A stretch of 12,476 bases of DNA from an uncultured Bacteroides sp. GTDB lineage: Bacteria > Bacteroidota > Bacteroidia > Bacteroidales > Bacteroidaceae. Shown one piece after another: positions 1 through 6,302 of this stretch. Positions within the stretch are counted from its first letter, which is position 1. The number at the start of each line of letters is the position of its first letter. The translations under genes and the position numbers were made by a program. Under the pieces are notes generated by a model. That model was not told where the DNA came from. It made no database searches and worked only from the letters and a program-made list of their open reading frames with translations. Location: NCBI GenBank assembly GCA_900556625.1, contig USPQ01000083.1:1-12476 (forward strand). The letters run 5' to 3'.

Positions 1-1210
1 ATCCTGCTATCGACATGGCCAGTCCGCGAACCTTGGTGGGATACATCTCCGAGAGGAGTACAAACACCACGGCACAGATGGATACGGCACAGCAGAATAC
101 ATAGAACAGGAAGAAAACAAGCAGGAAGAGGCTGGATACTCCCAGGGAATCTCCGAAGAGGAAGTACAGGCCGATGAGAATCAGAGAAACAACCATGCCC
201 GAAACTCCGTAATAAACCAGCTTCTTGCGGCCCACCTTATCGATGATGACAAGAGCCAGAACCGTGGTCAAAGTATTGACTAGTCCTACCAGAACTTGGT
301 AAAAAAGAGAATCACCTCCTGAAAGTCCTGCATTCTCAAAAATAGAAGGACCATAATAAAGCACCGCATTGACTCCCATAAATTGTCCCAAAATAGCAAT
401 GCATACACCTATAATTACTGCCTTCAAAATGCCAGGTTTCATCAATAACGACCATTCTGAGCTTGTTTCAGCAGTCAAAACTGATTGAGTTTCTTTCAAT
501 TGGTTCGTCGCTTCTGTAATCGAATTATAGATTCTCTCCAGAATATTTATAGCCTTTCTCTCCTGCCCTCGTACAATTAACCAACGAGGACTCTCCGGTA
601 TGAAAAATATGATTATAAAGAATAATATCGCAGGTAACGTTTCCATGCCTAACATACCTCTCCATACCTCAGTTATAAATATCTTATTTAATAGAGGAAC
701 ACCCAATAAAGCACCACTTTCCGACCAAGCCAACAACTGATAATTAACCAGATAAGCTCCTAAGAAGCCAACGGTCACAGCCAGTTGATATAAAGAGACT
801 AAACGCCCTCTATACTGTGCTACTGAAACTTCCGAAATGTAAAGAGGAGACACTATGGAAACAACGCCTATCCCGACACCCCCAATTATACGATACACCA
901 CTAATTGCGTAAAATCCGTACAGAGAGCACATCCTAAAGCCGATGCGGAGAAGAGAATAGCAGAAATAACCATAGTCAATTTTCTCCCTAATTTATCACT
1001 CAAAATACCGGCAAAAAGGACTCCAATGATTGAACCGACCAACGCACACCCTACATACCATCCCTGCTGCAATGCATCCAGTTGAAAAAGCTGAGTAACC
1101 TGAGCAATTGTACCGGATATAACTGCCGTATCATATCCGAACAAAAAACCGCCCAAAGCAGCCACAACAGAAAGGAATATAAGATAGCCAAAATTAATAG
1201 TAGATTGCAT
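1..1210 (-). CDS. Sugar-porter family MFS transporter (XylE-like), 3' end beyond window
   Basis: An open frame runs from ATG at 1210 to the left edge, about 403 codons, so the C-terminal end is missing (sugar porters are usually 450-480 residues). Motifs in order: loop 2-3 DKLGRK (residues 72-77), SPLYISE with RGR (121-136, matching the PxYxSE...RG signature), PESPRW (205-210), the TM7 motif QFMGVNAVLYY (275-285), a second DKVGRK in loop 8-9, and EMYPTKVRG near the edge. These define a proton-coupled sugar importer of the inner membrane. Q275 and N280 align with xylose-binding Q289 and N294 of E. coli XylE, but the neighbouring Gln is Gly, so the substrate may differ. The start lies 4 nt after the stop of the DUF4434 gene, which implies one operon and translational coupling. 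The family call is firm; the sugar is unknown. Confidence 0.93.
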   Translation of the reverse strand, partial: MQSTINFGYLIFLSVVAALGGFLFGYDTAVISGTIAQVTQLFQLDALQQGWYVGCALVGSIIGVLFAGILSDKLGRKLTMVISAILFSASALGCALCTDFTQLVVYRIIGGVGIGVVSIVSPLYISEVSVAQYRGRLVSLYQLAVTVGFLGAYLVNYQLLAWSESGALLGVPLLNKIFITEVWRGMLGMETLPAILFFIIIFFIPESPRWLIVRGQERKAINILERIYNSITEATNQLKETQSVLTAETSSEWSLLMKPGILKAVIIGVCIAILGQFMGVNAVLYYGPSIFENAGLSGGDSLFYQVLVGLVNTLTTVLALVIIDKVGRKKLVYYGVSGMVVSLILIGLYFLFGDSLGVSSLFLLVFFLFYVFCCAVSICAVVFVLLSEMYPTKVRGLAMSIAG

Positions 1211-1214
1211 AATA

Positions 1215-2315
1215 TTATTTTATTTCAAAATATTCTATATATCTGTTATACAAATTCCCTGCTTGCAAGTAAGCAGATTGCGGACTCATAAAATGAGAAA
1301 ATTCAAAGGTTATAGCCTTATCATATCCGGCACGCTTGGCAGCTTCCAATTTCATCCGAAGTTTATCAAACTTAATGGGTAGAAAACGAATAGGCATATC
1401 ACGATCAAAAGATTCGGCATTTGTCCAGCATTGCATCCCATACTTATCTGCTAATTTTTTATTGACAGAAAAGAAAGCATCCAATTCATCATAATCAATA
1501 TGTCCATCTTGAAAAGCACATGCATCTACCACCTCATGAATACCATCAAAAATTTCATTCCATTCTTTTTCGTGTTGTTGTACAGAAACTGCATCTTCTT
1601 TTGTCAGTTTACCTGTTCCCATAATCGCCTTCTTGCCATCAATCCAAGGAGAAATAAAAGTAGGAAGCCCGGCCGAAACATCTTTACATTGCTTTCCCAT
1701 TGTATAAAATGAATCGATTGCGCCTTTGGTTGCCCGGCTAATTTCTCCGCTAATGTACCAGCCTCCAAAACTTTTATACTTCTCTCCATACATTTTCCAG
1801 ACTTCGTCTATCACATATTTATTATCCTCAATCTCCCAACTTAAATCACCCGTATCCCAATATCGTCCTGAATCATATAAACCAAAATAAAACTTCATAT
1901 TATATTTAGCAGCAAGACGCAAATACATATCTACCAAATCAACTGATGGCATATAGCATCCTTTTTTTAATAAATAAGGTGAAGGATAAGTTATAAATTT
2001 CCGATAACCGGAACGAATCATTACCACCGTATCTATTCCAATCTTTTTCATGTGTTGGAAATCCATATCCCATTCTTTTTCTCCCCAATTCTGATGAGGA
2101 ATGTCATGGGAGATTTCATCCAGAAAAGTTCCTGTTATTTTCAGACCATTATTTTTAGGAACAATTAAATTATTCTCCAACCCATTCTCCTCATTTTTAA
2201 GAATAGATATTTCACTCCCCTCTTCACCGGTAGCAAATAAAGAAGGAGCCACCAAAGCTGACGCTCCGGCCAAGGCCGCCTTTTTTAGAAAATCTCTACG
2301 ATTATTTGTTTCCAT
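1215..2315 (-). CDS. DUF4434-type exported protein, putative TIM-barrel glycosidase-like
   Basis: The protein has 366 residues. The N-terminus carries a twin-arginine signal (NRRDFLKKA, residues 5-13, then a hydrophobic stretch to about 28) without a lipobox Cys, so export by Tat to the periplasm is likely. The mature part begins with a TGTFLDEI block (61-68) and GIDTVVMIRSGY (93-104), which I recognise as the DUF4434 pattern; members are predicted TIM barrels resembling glycoside hydrolases of the GH-A type. Acidic residues in conserved-looking blocks are E191 (GWYISGEIS) and E301 (WTNAESFD); calling them catalytic is inference. It is the first gene of an operon with the downstream sugar transporter and is divergent from a ROK regulator, so it probably acts on a carbohydrate or glycoconjugate in the periplasm. 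Substrate and activity are unknown. The ATG at 2315 was chosen because the Tat signal starts there. Confidence 0.85.
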   Translation of the reverse strand: METNNRRDFLKKAALAGASALVAPSLFATGEEGSEISILKNEENGLENNLIVPKNNGLKITGTFLDEISHDIPHQNWGEKEWDMDFQHMKKIGIDTVVMIRSGYRKFITYPSPYLLKKGCYMPSVDLVDMYLRLAAKYNMKFYFGLYDSGRYWDTGDLSWEIEDNKYVIDEVWKMYGEKYKSFGGWYISGEISRATKGAIDSFYTMGKQCKDVSAGLPTFISPWIDGKKAIMGTGKLTKEDAVSVQQHEKEWNEIFDGIHEVVDACAFQDGHIDYDELDAFFSVNKKLADKYGMQCWTNAESFDRDMPIRFLPIKFDKLRMKLEAAKRAGYDKAITFEFSHFMSPQSAYLQAGNLYNRYIEYFEIK

Positions 2316-2396
2316 AGCTTTAATTTTTTGGTTTTTCTACTTTGTATATATGTTAACCTATTGAAGTCACAATGTGTTTTAATTAATATCACGCTA

Positions 2397-2427
2397 CAAA
2401 TATAGGCATATTTATTAAATAAACAAT
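2397..2427 (-). promoter_or_regulatory. Bacteroides-type promoter for DUF4434-MFS operon
   Basis: On the minus strand TATATTTG (2397-2404) matches the Bacteroides -7 consensus TAnnTTTG fully. ATTG (2424-2427) sits 19 nt upstream, a 3 of 4 match to the -33 TTTG element. Transcription would start near 2390, giving a leader of about 75 nt before the ATG at 2315. The 18-bp palindrome at 2431-2448 lies just upstream of the -33 element. Confidence 0.6.
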
Positions 2428-2660
2428 ATATAATAAAATATTTTATTAATAAAGTTACATTTAAACATATAATTCACAAATATAAGTTCAAAAACGATCA
2501 GAATAAAAGATAATAGAGACTCTATACACTTGATATACAAAAGTAAATAATGAATCGTGAATCCTATACCTTATTATATGCATAAAGCAATAAAGAGAAC
2601 ATCGCCCACTTGATTCTAATTTTTCCCACACAAAACGCCACATTTAATAAAAAAATTAAT

Positions 2661-2668
2661 TATCTTTG
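2661..2668 (+). promoter_or_regulatory. -7 element of ROK regulator promoter
   Basis: TATCTTTG matches TAnnTTTG exactly and lies 26 nt before the ATG at 2694, predicting a leader of about 19 nt. No clear -33 TTTG is visible at the expected spacing. The element lies inside the frame extension that begins at an upstream ATG at 2610, which is the main reason for rejecting that upstream start. Confidence 0.6.
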
Positions 2669-2693
2669 TAGATATTACCAAATAACCAAACAT

Positions 2694-3902
2694 ATGAACC
2701 AACAATTCTTGAAAGAAATAGAAAAGGGCTCTAAAAGCGCTCTCGTCAAAAAGAGAATTATTACACATTATATATATAATGGCAGTTCTACAATTCCCGA
2801 TCTTTCAAAAGAGCTGGATTTGAGTGTACCAACCGTCACCAAATTTATTGGCGAAATGTGTGATGACGGATATATTAATGATTATGGAAAATTGGAGACC
2901 AGTGGCGGGCGCCATCCGAACCTTTATGGACTTAATCCCGAATCCGGTTACTTTTTAGGTGTAGATATCAAAAGATTTGCAGTCAATATCGGCCTGATAA
3001 ATTTTAAAGGCGATATGGTAGAACTGAAAATGAACATACCTTATAATTTTGAGAATTCAATTGAGGGAATGAATGAATTATGCAAGCTGATTATCAATTT
3101 TATAAAAAAGCTCACCATCAACAAAGAGAAAATCTTAAATATTAATGTAAATGTATCGGGACGCGTGAATCCTGAATCTGGATACAGTTTCAGTCAGTTC
3201 AATTTCGAAGAAAGACCATTGGCAGATGTGTTGTCTGAGAAACTGGGCTACAAAGTTACTGTCGATAACGATACGCGGGCTATGACTTATGGAGAGTATA
3301 TGCAAGGCTGCGTAAAAGGAGAAAAAGATATTATCTTTGTAAACGTAAGTTGGGGATTGGGAATCGGAATTATCATAGATGGCAAGATTTATACAGGTAA
3401 ATCAGGATTTTCCGGTGAATTCGGTCACATGAGTACTTATGATAATGAAATTATCTGCCACTGCGGCAAAAAAGGGTGCTTAGAAACCGAAGCTTCCGGT
3501 TCTGCCCTTCACCGTATCCTTTTAGAACGCATCCGGAACGGAGAAAGCTCTATATTATCAACTAGAATCGCTGCCGAAGAAGATCCCATAACCCTTGATG
3601 AGATAATTGCGGCAGTAAACAAAGAAGATCTACTCTGTATCGAAATTGTAGAAGAGATCGGACAGAAGCTAGGAAAACAAATTGCAGGACTGATCAATAT
3701 TTTTAATCCGGAATTGGTTATTATAGGTGGTACTTTGTCGTTGACTAGTGATTATATAACCCAACCTATAAAGACTGCGGTACGTAAATACTCTCTGAAT
3801 CTGGTCAACAAGGATTCAGCTATTATCACATCCAAGTTGAAAGATAAGGCTGGTATTGTTGGTGCATGTATGCTGGCACGTAGCAGAATGTTTGAAAGCT
3901 AA
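2694..3902 (+). CDS. ROK family transcriptional regulator (NagC/XylR type)
   Basis: The protein has 402 residues from ATG 2694, the usual size of ROK repressors. Residues about 17-63 form a winged-helix DNA-binding domain (STIPDLSKELDLSVPTVTKFIGEM), followed by the GGRHP wing region (71-75). The ROK domain starts near 86. It keeps the zinc site H245 with C255-H-C257-GKKG-C262 and the Asp of DNDTRA (D193). The phosphate-binding DxGxT motif of ROK kinases is replaced by D91-IKRF, so this is a ligand-sensing repressor and not a sugar kinase. It is divergent from the DUF4434-transporter operon and is the likely regulator of that operon and of itself. An in-frame ATG at 2610 would add 28 residues (MILIFPT...) with no family resemblance and would span the promoter, so it is rejected. 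The inducer is unknown. Confidence 0.93.
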   Translation: MNQQFLKEIEKGSKSALVKKRIITHYIYNGSSTIPDLSKELDLSVPTVTKFIGEMCDDGYINDYGKLETSGGRHPNLYGLNPESGYFLGVDIKRFAVNIGLINFKGDMVELKMNIPYNFENSIEGMNELCKLIINFIKKLTINKEKILNINVNVSGRVNPESGYSFSQFNFEERPLADVLSEKLGYKVTVDNDTRAMTYGEYMQGCVKGEKDIIFVNVSWGLGIGIIIDGKIYTGKSGFSGEFGHMSTYDNEIICHCGKKGCLETEASGSALHRILLERIRNGESSILSTRIAAEEDPITLDEIIAAVNKEDLLCIEIVEEIGQKLGKQIAGLINIFNPELVIIGGTLSLTSDYITQPIKTAVRKYSLNLVNKDSAIITSKLKDKAGIVGACMLARSRMFES

Positions 3903-3925
3903 TTAAATTGAAGAACCAGTAAATA

Positions 3926-3976
3926 AAAAAGGAAGTCTAAATAACTAAATACAAGATAGTTAATAGACTTCCTTTT
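3926..3976. terminator. Bidirectional intrinsic terminator between ROK gene and tRNA-Thr
   Basis: GGAAGTCTA (3931-3939) pairs with TAGACTTCC (3964-3972). Inside it, TAACTA (3942-3947) pairs with TAGTTA (3957-3962) across a short internal loop. An A-run (3925-3930) precedes the stem and TTTT (3973-3976) follows it, so the hairpin has a U-tract on either strand. It lies 23 nt after the ROK stop and 3-4 nt beyond the tRNA 3' end, suiting termination of both convergent transcripts. Confidence 0.85.
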
Positions 3977-3979
3977 GAG

Positions 3980-4052
<73 letters not shown>

Positions 4053-4075
4053 GTTTGTCTCTCGTTTACGGCGTG

Positions 4076-4105
4076 CAAAATTACAGCTTTATTTGAAACT
4101 ACAAA
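4076..4105 (-). promoter_or_regulatory. Promoter of tRNA-Thr
   Basis: On the minus strand TAATTTTG (4076-4083) matches the -7 consensus TAnnTTTG and TTTG (4102-4105) matches the -33 element, 18 nt apart. The predicted start near 4068 gives a 5' leader of about 16 nt before the tRNA. This is one of the most complete promoters in the window. Confidence 0.75.
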
Positions 4106-4235
4106 AAGAATCCGCCTATTTTTTGAGCTATTTTTATAACAACTTTTGTTTTCGATACTTTTTGTCCCAATAATCAATGATAATTCCGCCTGTGAATAAA
4201 TTATAAAGTGTTGCATGGTATGACAAAATATATAC

Positions 4236-4243
4236 TAACTTTA
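4236..4243 (+). promoter_or_regulatory. Weak -7-like element directly before queH
   Basis: TAACTTTA matches TAnnTTTG except for the last base, and GTTG (4210-4213) lies 22 nt upstream as a poor -33. If real, transcription would start at or within a few bases of the ATG at 4248, giving an almost leaderless mRNA. No better promoter is visible between the tRNA promoter and queH. Confidence 0.3.
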
Positions 4244-4247
4244 CCGC

Positions 4248-4829
4248 ATGAAAAAGAAATTCCAACTCGAAGTTCCGGGAGAAGCCGACAAAATCTTACT
4301 TCATACTTGTTGCGCTCCTTGTTCGTCAGCTATCATCGAATGTCTGATGCAACACAATATAACCCCTGTCATTTACTATTGCAATCCCAATATTTTCCCA
4401 CAGGAAGAATACAACATAAGAAAAGATGAATGCACCCGTTATGCGCAATCATTAGGACTGGAAATTGTAGACGCCGACTATGACCACGAAGCCTGGCGTT
4501 GCCAAATGGCAGGAATGGAACAGGAACCCGAAAGAGGAGGACGTTGCCTGCGTTGCTTCAAGAGCCGCTTGTTGGAAACAGCCCGTTATGCCCACGAGCA
4601 TGGTTTCTCCGTAATTACCACTACCCTTGCTTCCAGCCGTTGGAAAAGCCTGGAACAGATAAATGAAGCCGGACGATATGCCATGACACATTATCCTGAT
4701 GTCACATATTGGGAACAGAATTGGCGTAAAGGCGGATTAAGTGAACGACGCATCGCAATCATCAAAGAATATAATTTCTACAATCAGCAATATTGCGGTT
4801 GCGAATTCAGCATGAGAAAAGAAGAATAA
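4248..4829 (+). CDS. queH: Epoxyqueuosine reductase QueH (DUF208)
   Basis: This 193-residue protein catalyses the last step of queuosine biosynthesis, reducing epoxyqueuosine to queuosine at the wobble base of tRNAs with GUN anticodons. QueH is the iron-sulfur enzyme that replaces cobalamin-dependent QueG. The family cysteines are all present: the N-terminal TCCAPCS (C21, C22, C25), GGRCLRCF (C100, C103) and a C-terminal YCGCEFS (C183, C185). The GGLSERR block (162-168) is also typical. Length and motif order fit a complete cytosolic enzyme. The start is the ATG before MKKKFQLEVPGE; an overlapping ATG at 4208 is in another frame. The nuclease gene follows 28 nt downstream and may be co-transcribed. 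Confidence 0.94.
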   Translation: MKKKFQLEVPGEADKILLHTCCAPCSSAIIECLMQHNITPVIYYCNPNIFPQEEYNIRKDECTRYAQSLGLEIVDADYDHEAWRCQMAGMEQEPERGGRCLRCFKSRLLETARYAHEHGFSVITTTLASSRWKSLEQINEAGRYAMTHYPDVTYWEQNWRKGGLSERRIAIIKEYNFYNQQYCGCEFSMRKEE

Positions 4830-4857
4830 AAACAACCCCATCATCACCTGCAAACCA

Positions 4858-5781
4858 ATGAATCGAAGAAAGAAAGGCAAAAACAGAAAATTATTCAAAA
4901 AAGAATCACGTTCCAATTATAAATTGGGATGTATTATCACCATCATTATACTTATACCTATTCTTTACGGCGTTTATTTATATTGTCAGGGCATTGATAC
5001 TTCTCAAAAAGAAAAGTCACAGACCAGCACATCATTTCAAACTTCATCTGACCAAAAGCCGGAGAACAAGAAGCCGGAAGGTAAAAATCCGACAACTAAA
5101 GAGTTGGAAATACCGGTGTCACTTACCCGACGTCAAGAACAGATCATCCATCACACCGGATACACCGTTTCTTACAATAAAGATTTAAAACTCCCCAATT
5201 GGGTTTCATACGAATTGACTCGTAAAGAGACAAAGGGAAAGGAGAAAAGAAGTAACCGTTTTATTACCGACCCGCAGGTCAGAGGCTTGATAGCAACCAA
5301 TACAGACTATGCACATTCGGGATACGACAAAGGACATATGGCACCAGCTGCAGATATGAAATGGAGTCCGCAAGCTATGAAAGAATCATTTTACTTCAGC
5401 AATATGTGTCCGCAACACCCGCAACTAAACAGAAGAGGTTGGAAAAATCTGGAAGAGAAAATCCGGAATTGGGCGATAGCAGACAGTGCCATTATCATTA
5501 TATGCGGACCTATTATAACCGGACAACCCAAAACGATCGGAAAAAATAAAGTTGTAGTGCCCCAACAGTTTTTCAAGGTAATCCTCTCCCCTTTCGTAAA
5601 GCCTATGCGGGCTATCGGTTTCTTATTCAACAATAAACAGTCAGTAGAGCCACTTTCTACATACGCAGTGACAATAGATAGTATTGAACATCTTACAAAC
5701 ATGGATTTCTTTGCGGTCCTTCCCGATGAAATAGAAAATAAAATAGAAGCAGAAGCAGATTATTTCCAATGGCCGAATTAA
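4858..5781 (+). CDS. Membrane-anchored DNA/RNA non-specific endonuclease (NUC family)
   Basis: This 307-residue protein belongs to the Serratia/NucA beta-beta-alpha-metal nuclease family, which cuts DNA and RNA with Mg2+. The N-terminus is strongly basic (1-22), followed by one membrane segment (about 24-43), a polar low-complexity linker rich in Lys, Ser and Pro (about 48-85), and the NUC domain (about 95-305). The catalytic motif YDKGHMAPAADM (156-167) gives H160 as general base (DKGH in place of the classic DRGH). N191 and E199 have the same spacing as the Mg ligand N119 and E127 of Serratia nuclease. The domain should face the periplasm, suggesting a role in nucleic-acid scavenging or degradation of incoming DNA. 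The gene is 28 nt after queH; no functional link is known. No obvious terminator follows. Confidence 0.92.
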   Translation: MNRRKKGKNRKLFKKESRSNYKLGCIITIIILIPILYGVYLYCQGIDTSQKEKSQTSTSFQTSSDQKPENKKPEGKNPTTKELEIPVSLTRRQEQIIHHTGYTVSYNKDLKLPNWVSYELTRKETKGKEKRSNRFITDPQVRGLIATNTDYAHSGYDKGHMAPAADMKWSPQAMKESFYFSNMCPQHPQLNRRGWKNLEEKIRNWAIADSAIIIICGPIITGQPKTIGKNKVVVPQQFFKVILSPFVKPMRAIGFLFNNKQSVEPLSTYAVTIDSIEHLTNMDFFAVLPDEIENKIEAEADYFQWPN

Positions 5782-5861
5782 TCAGAAATACCGTATTATA
5801 TCTTAAAATCATGCAGTGAACCGATTGATTTCTTCTTTACCAATAAATAAAATCCGGTGAT

Positions 5862-5910
5862 ATATTAATAAAACCTTACGGCATATTAATAAAACCTGCC
5901 GAGATATTAA
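5862..5910 (+). repeat. Tandem 21-bp-period AT-rich direct repeat
   Basis: ATATTAATAAAACCT occurs at 5862-5876 and again identically at 5883-5897, and its first seven bases recur at 5904-5910. All three starts are exactly 21 bp apart, two helical turns. The third copy diverges after ATATTAA. The role is unknown; the spacing would place bound proteins on the same face of the helix. Confidence 0.75.
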
Positions 5911-5915
5911 GCTGT

Positions 5916-5989
5916 TACTGTTGAGCAACCAACGTGATACTGTTGTGCAACTTGTCAATTACACTTGTCCTTCTCCACAGTTGTTCAAC
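5916..5989 (+). repeat. Cluster of three GTTGnnCAAC palindromes
   Basis: GTTGAGCAAC (5920-5929), GTTGTGCAAC (5942-5951) and GTTGTTCAAC (5980-5989) share the arms GTTG/CAAC with a 2-nt centre. The first two lie in a longer direct repeat, TACTGTTG(A/T)GCAAC, 22 bp apart; the third is 38 bp further. They could be operator half-site pairs for a dimeric regulator or remnants of an intergenic repeat family. No regulator can be assigned. Confidence 0.6.
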
Positions 5990-6268
5990 TATAACCCAAT
6001 AGAACAGCATTAATAGCTACAAAATCATATAAGTAACTCAGTGACAAATTATTGCAGAAAAAATGCATTTTTTGTTCTCAAAAAGCTAAAAACATCTAGA
6101 CGTTTTTTGTGAACTTATCTTAATTTATCCCTATTTTTATCCATAAACACCTAATTATCAGCAATGTGACATTTTTGTTTTTCCGGGTATAATACTTAAT
6201 ATAAAGACAAAAATGTTGCAGAGAAAAGATTCATCTCAGAAAGAAACCACTCCTATTCAAATTCTTCT

Positions 6269-6276
6269 TATCTTTG
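6269..6276 (+). promoter_or_regulatory. -7 element of mltG promoter
   Basis: TATCTTTG is a perfect TAnnTTTG match, identical to the elements before the ROK gene and iorA. It predicts a start near 6283 and a leader of about 20 nt before the ATG at 6303. No clear -33 TTTG is present. Its position inside the frame extension from 6213 argues for the downstream start. Confidence 0.6.
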
Positions 6277-6302
6277 ACGCTGCAAAAATAACGTCTCATA
6301 AG

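Larger units (their letters stand above)
2316..2693. promoter_or_regulatory. Divergent intergenic regulatory region, DUF4434 operon / ROK gene
   Basis: This 378-bp, very AT-rich gap has no convincing gene. It holds a promoter for each side (listed separately) and three palindromes: TTTATT-A-AATAAA (2411-2423), the 18-bp perfect palindrome TAATAAAATATTTTATTA (2431-2448), and TTTATTAATAAA (2442-2453, overlapping it). ROK repressors such as NagC and Mlc bind AT-rich sites with TTATTT/AAATAA-like arms, so these are candidate operators. Low-complexity AT DNA also forms palindromes by chance, so the operator role is inference. Confidence 0.5.
5782..6302. other. Gene-free intergenic region upstream of mltG
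   Basis: About 520 bp without a convincing gene. It holds a 21-bp-periodic direct repeat (5862-5910), three GTTGnnCAAC palindromes (5920-5989), the palindrome AAAAAATGCATTTTTT (6058-6073), a weak AT-rich inverted repeat AAAAAC/GTTTTT around TCTAGA (6088-6107), and the mltG -7 element (6269-6276). I saw no full sigma promoter that would launch a small RNA in 5782-6212 on either strand. Confidence 0.6.

Noticed and set aside
855..1291. Two small plus-strand frames (76 and 69 residues)
   Set aside because: They are antisense to the strongly supported sugar-porter gene and the 3' end of the DUF4434 gene, and have no family resemblance or promoter.
3509..3697. 62-residue minus-strand frame inside the ROK gene
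   Set aside because: Antisense to the conserved ROK domain, with no independent support.
4208..4429. 73-residue plus-strand frame beginning before queH
   Set aside because: It overlaps queH in another frame and has no homology I recognise, while queH carries all its family cysteines.
5391..5702. 103-residue minus-strand frame
   Set aside because: It is antisense to the NUC nuclease catalytic domain and is a shadow of that coding sequence.
5862..5989. CRISPR array
   Set aside because: The repeats are 21 bp apart without unique spacers of regular length, degenerate after two copies, and no cas gene is nearby.
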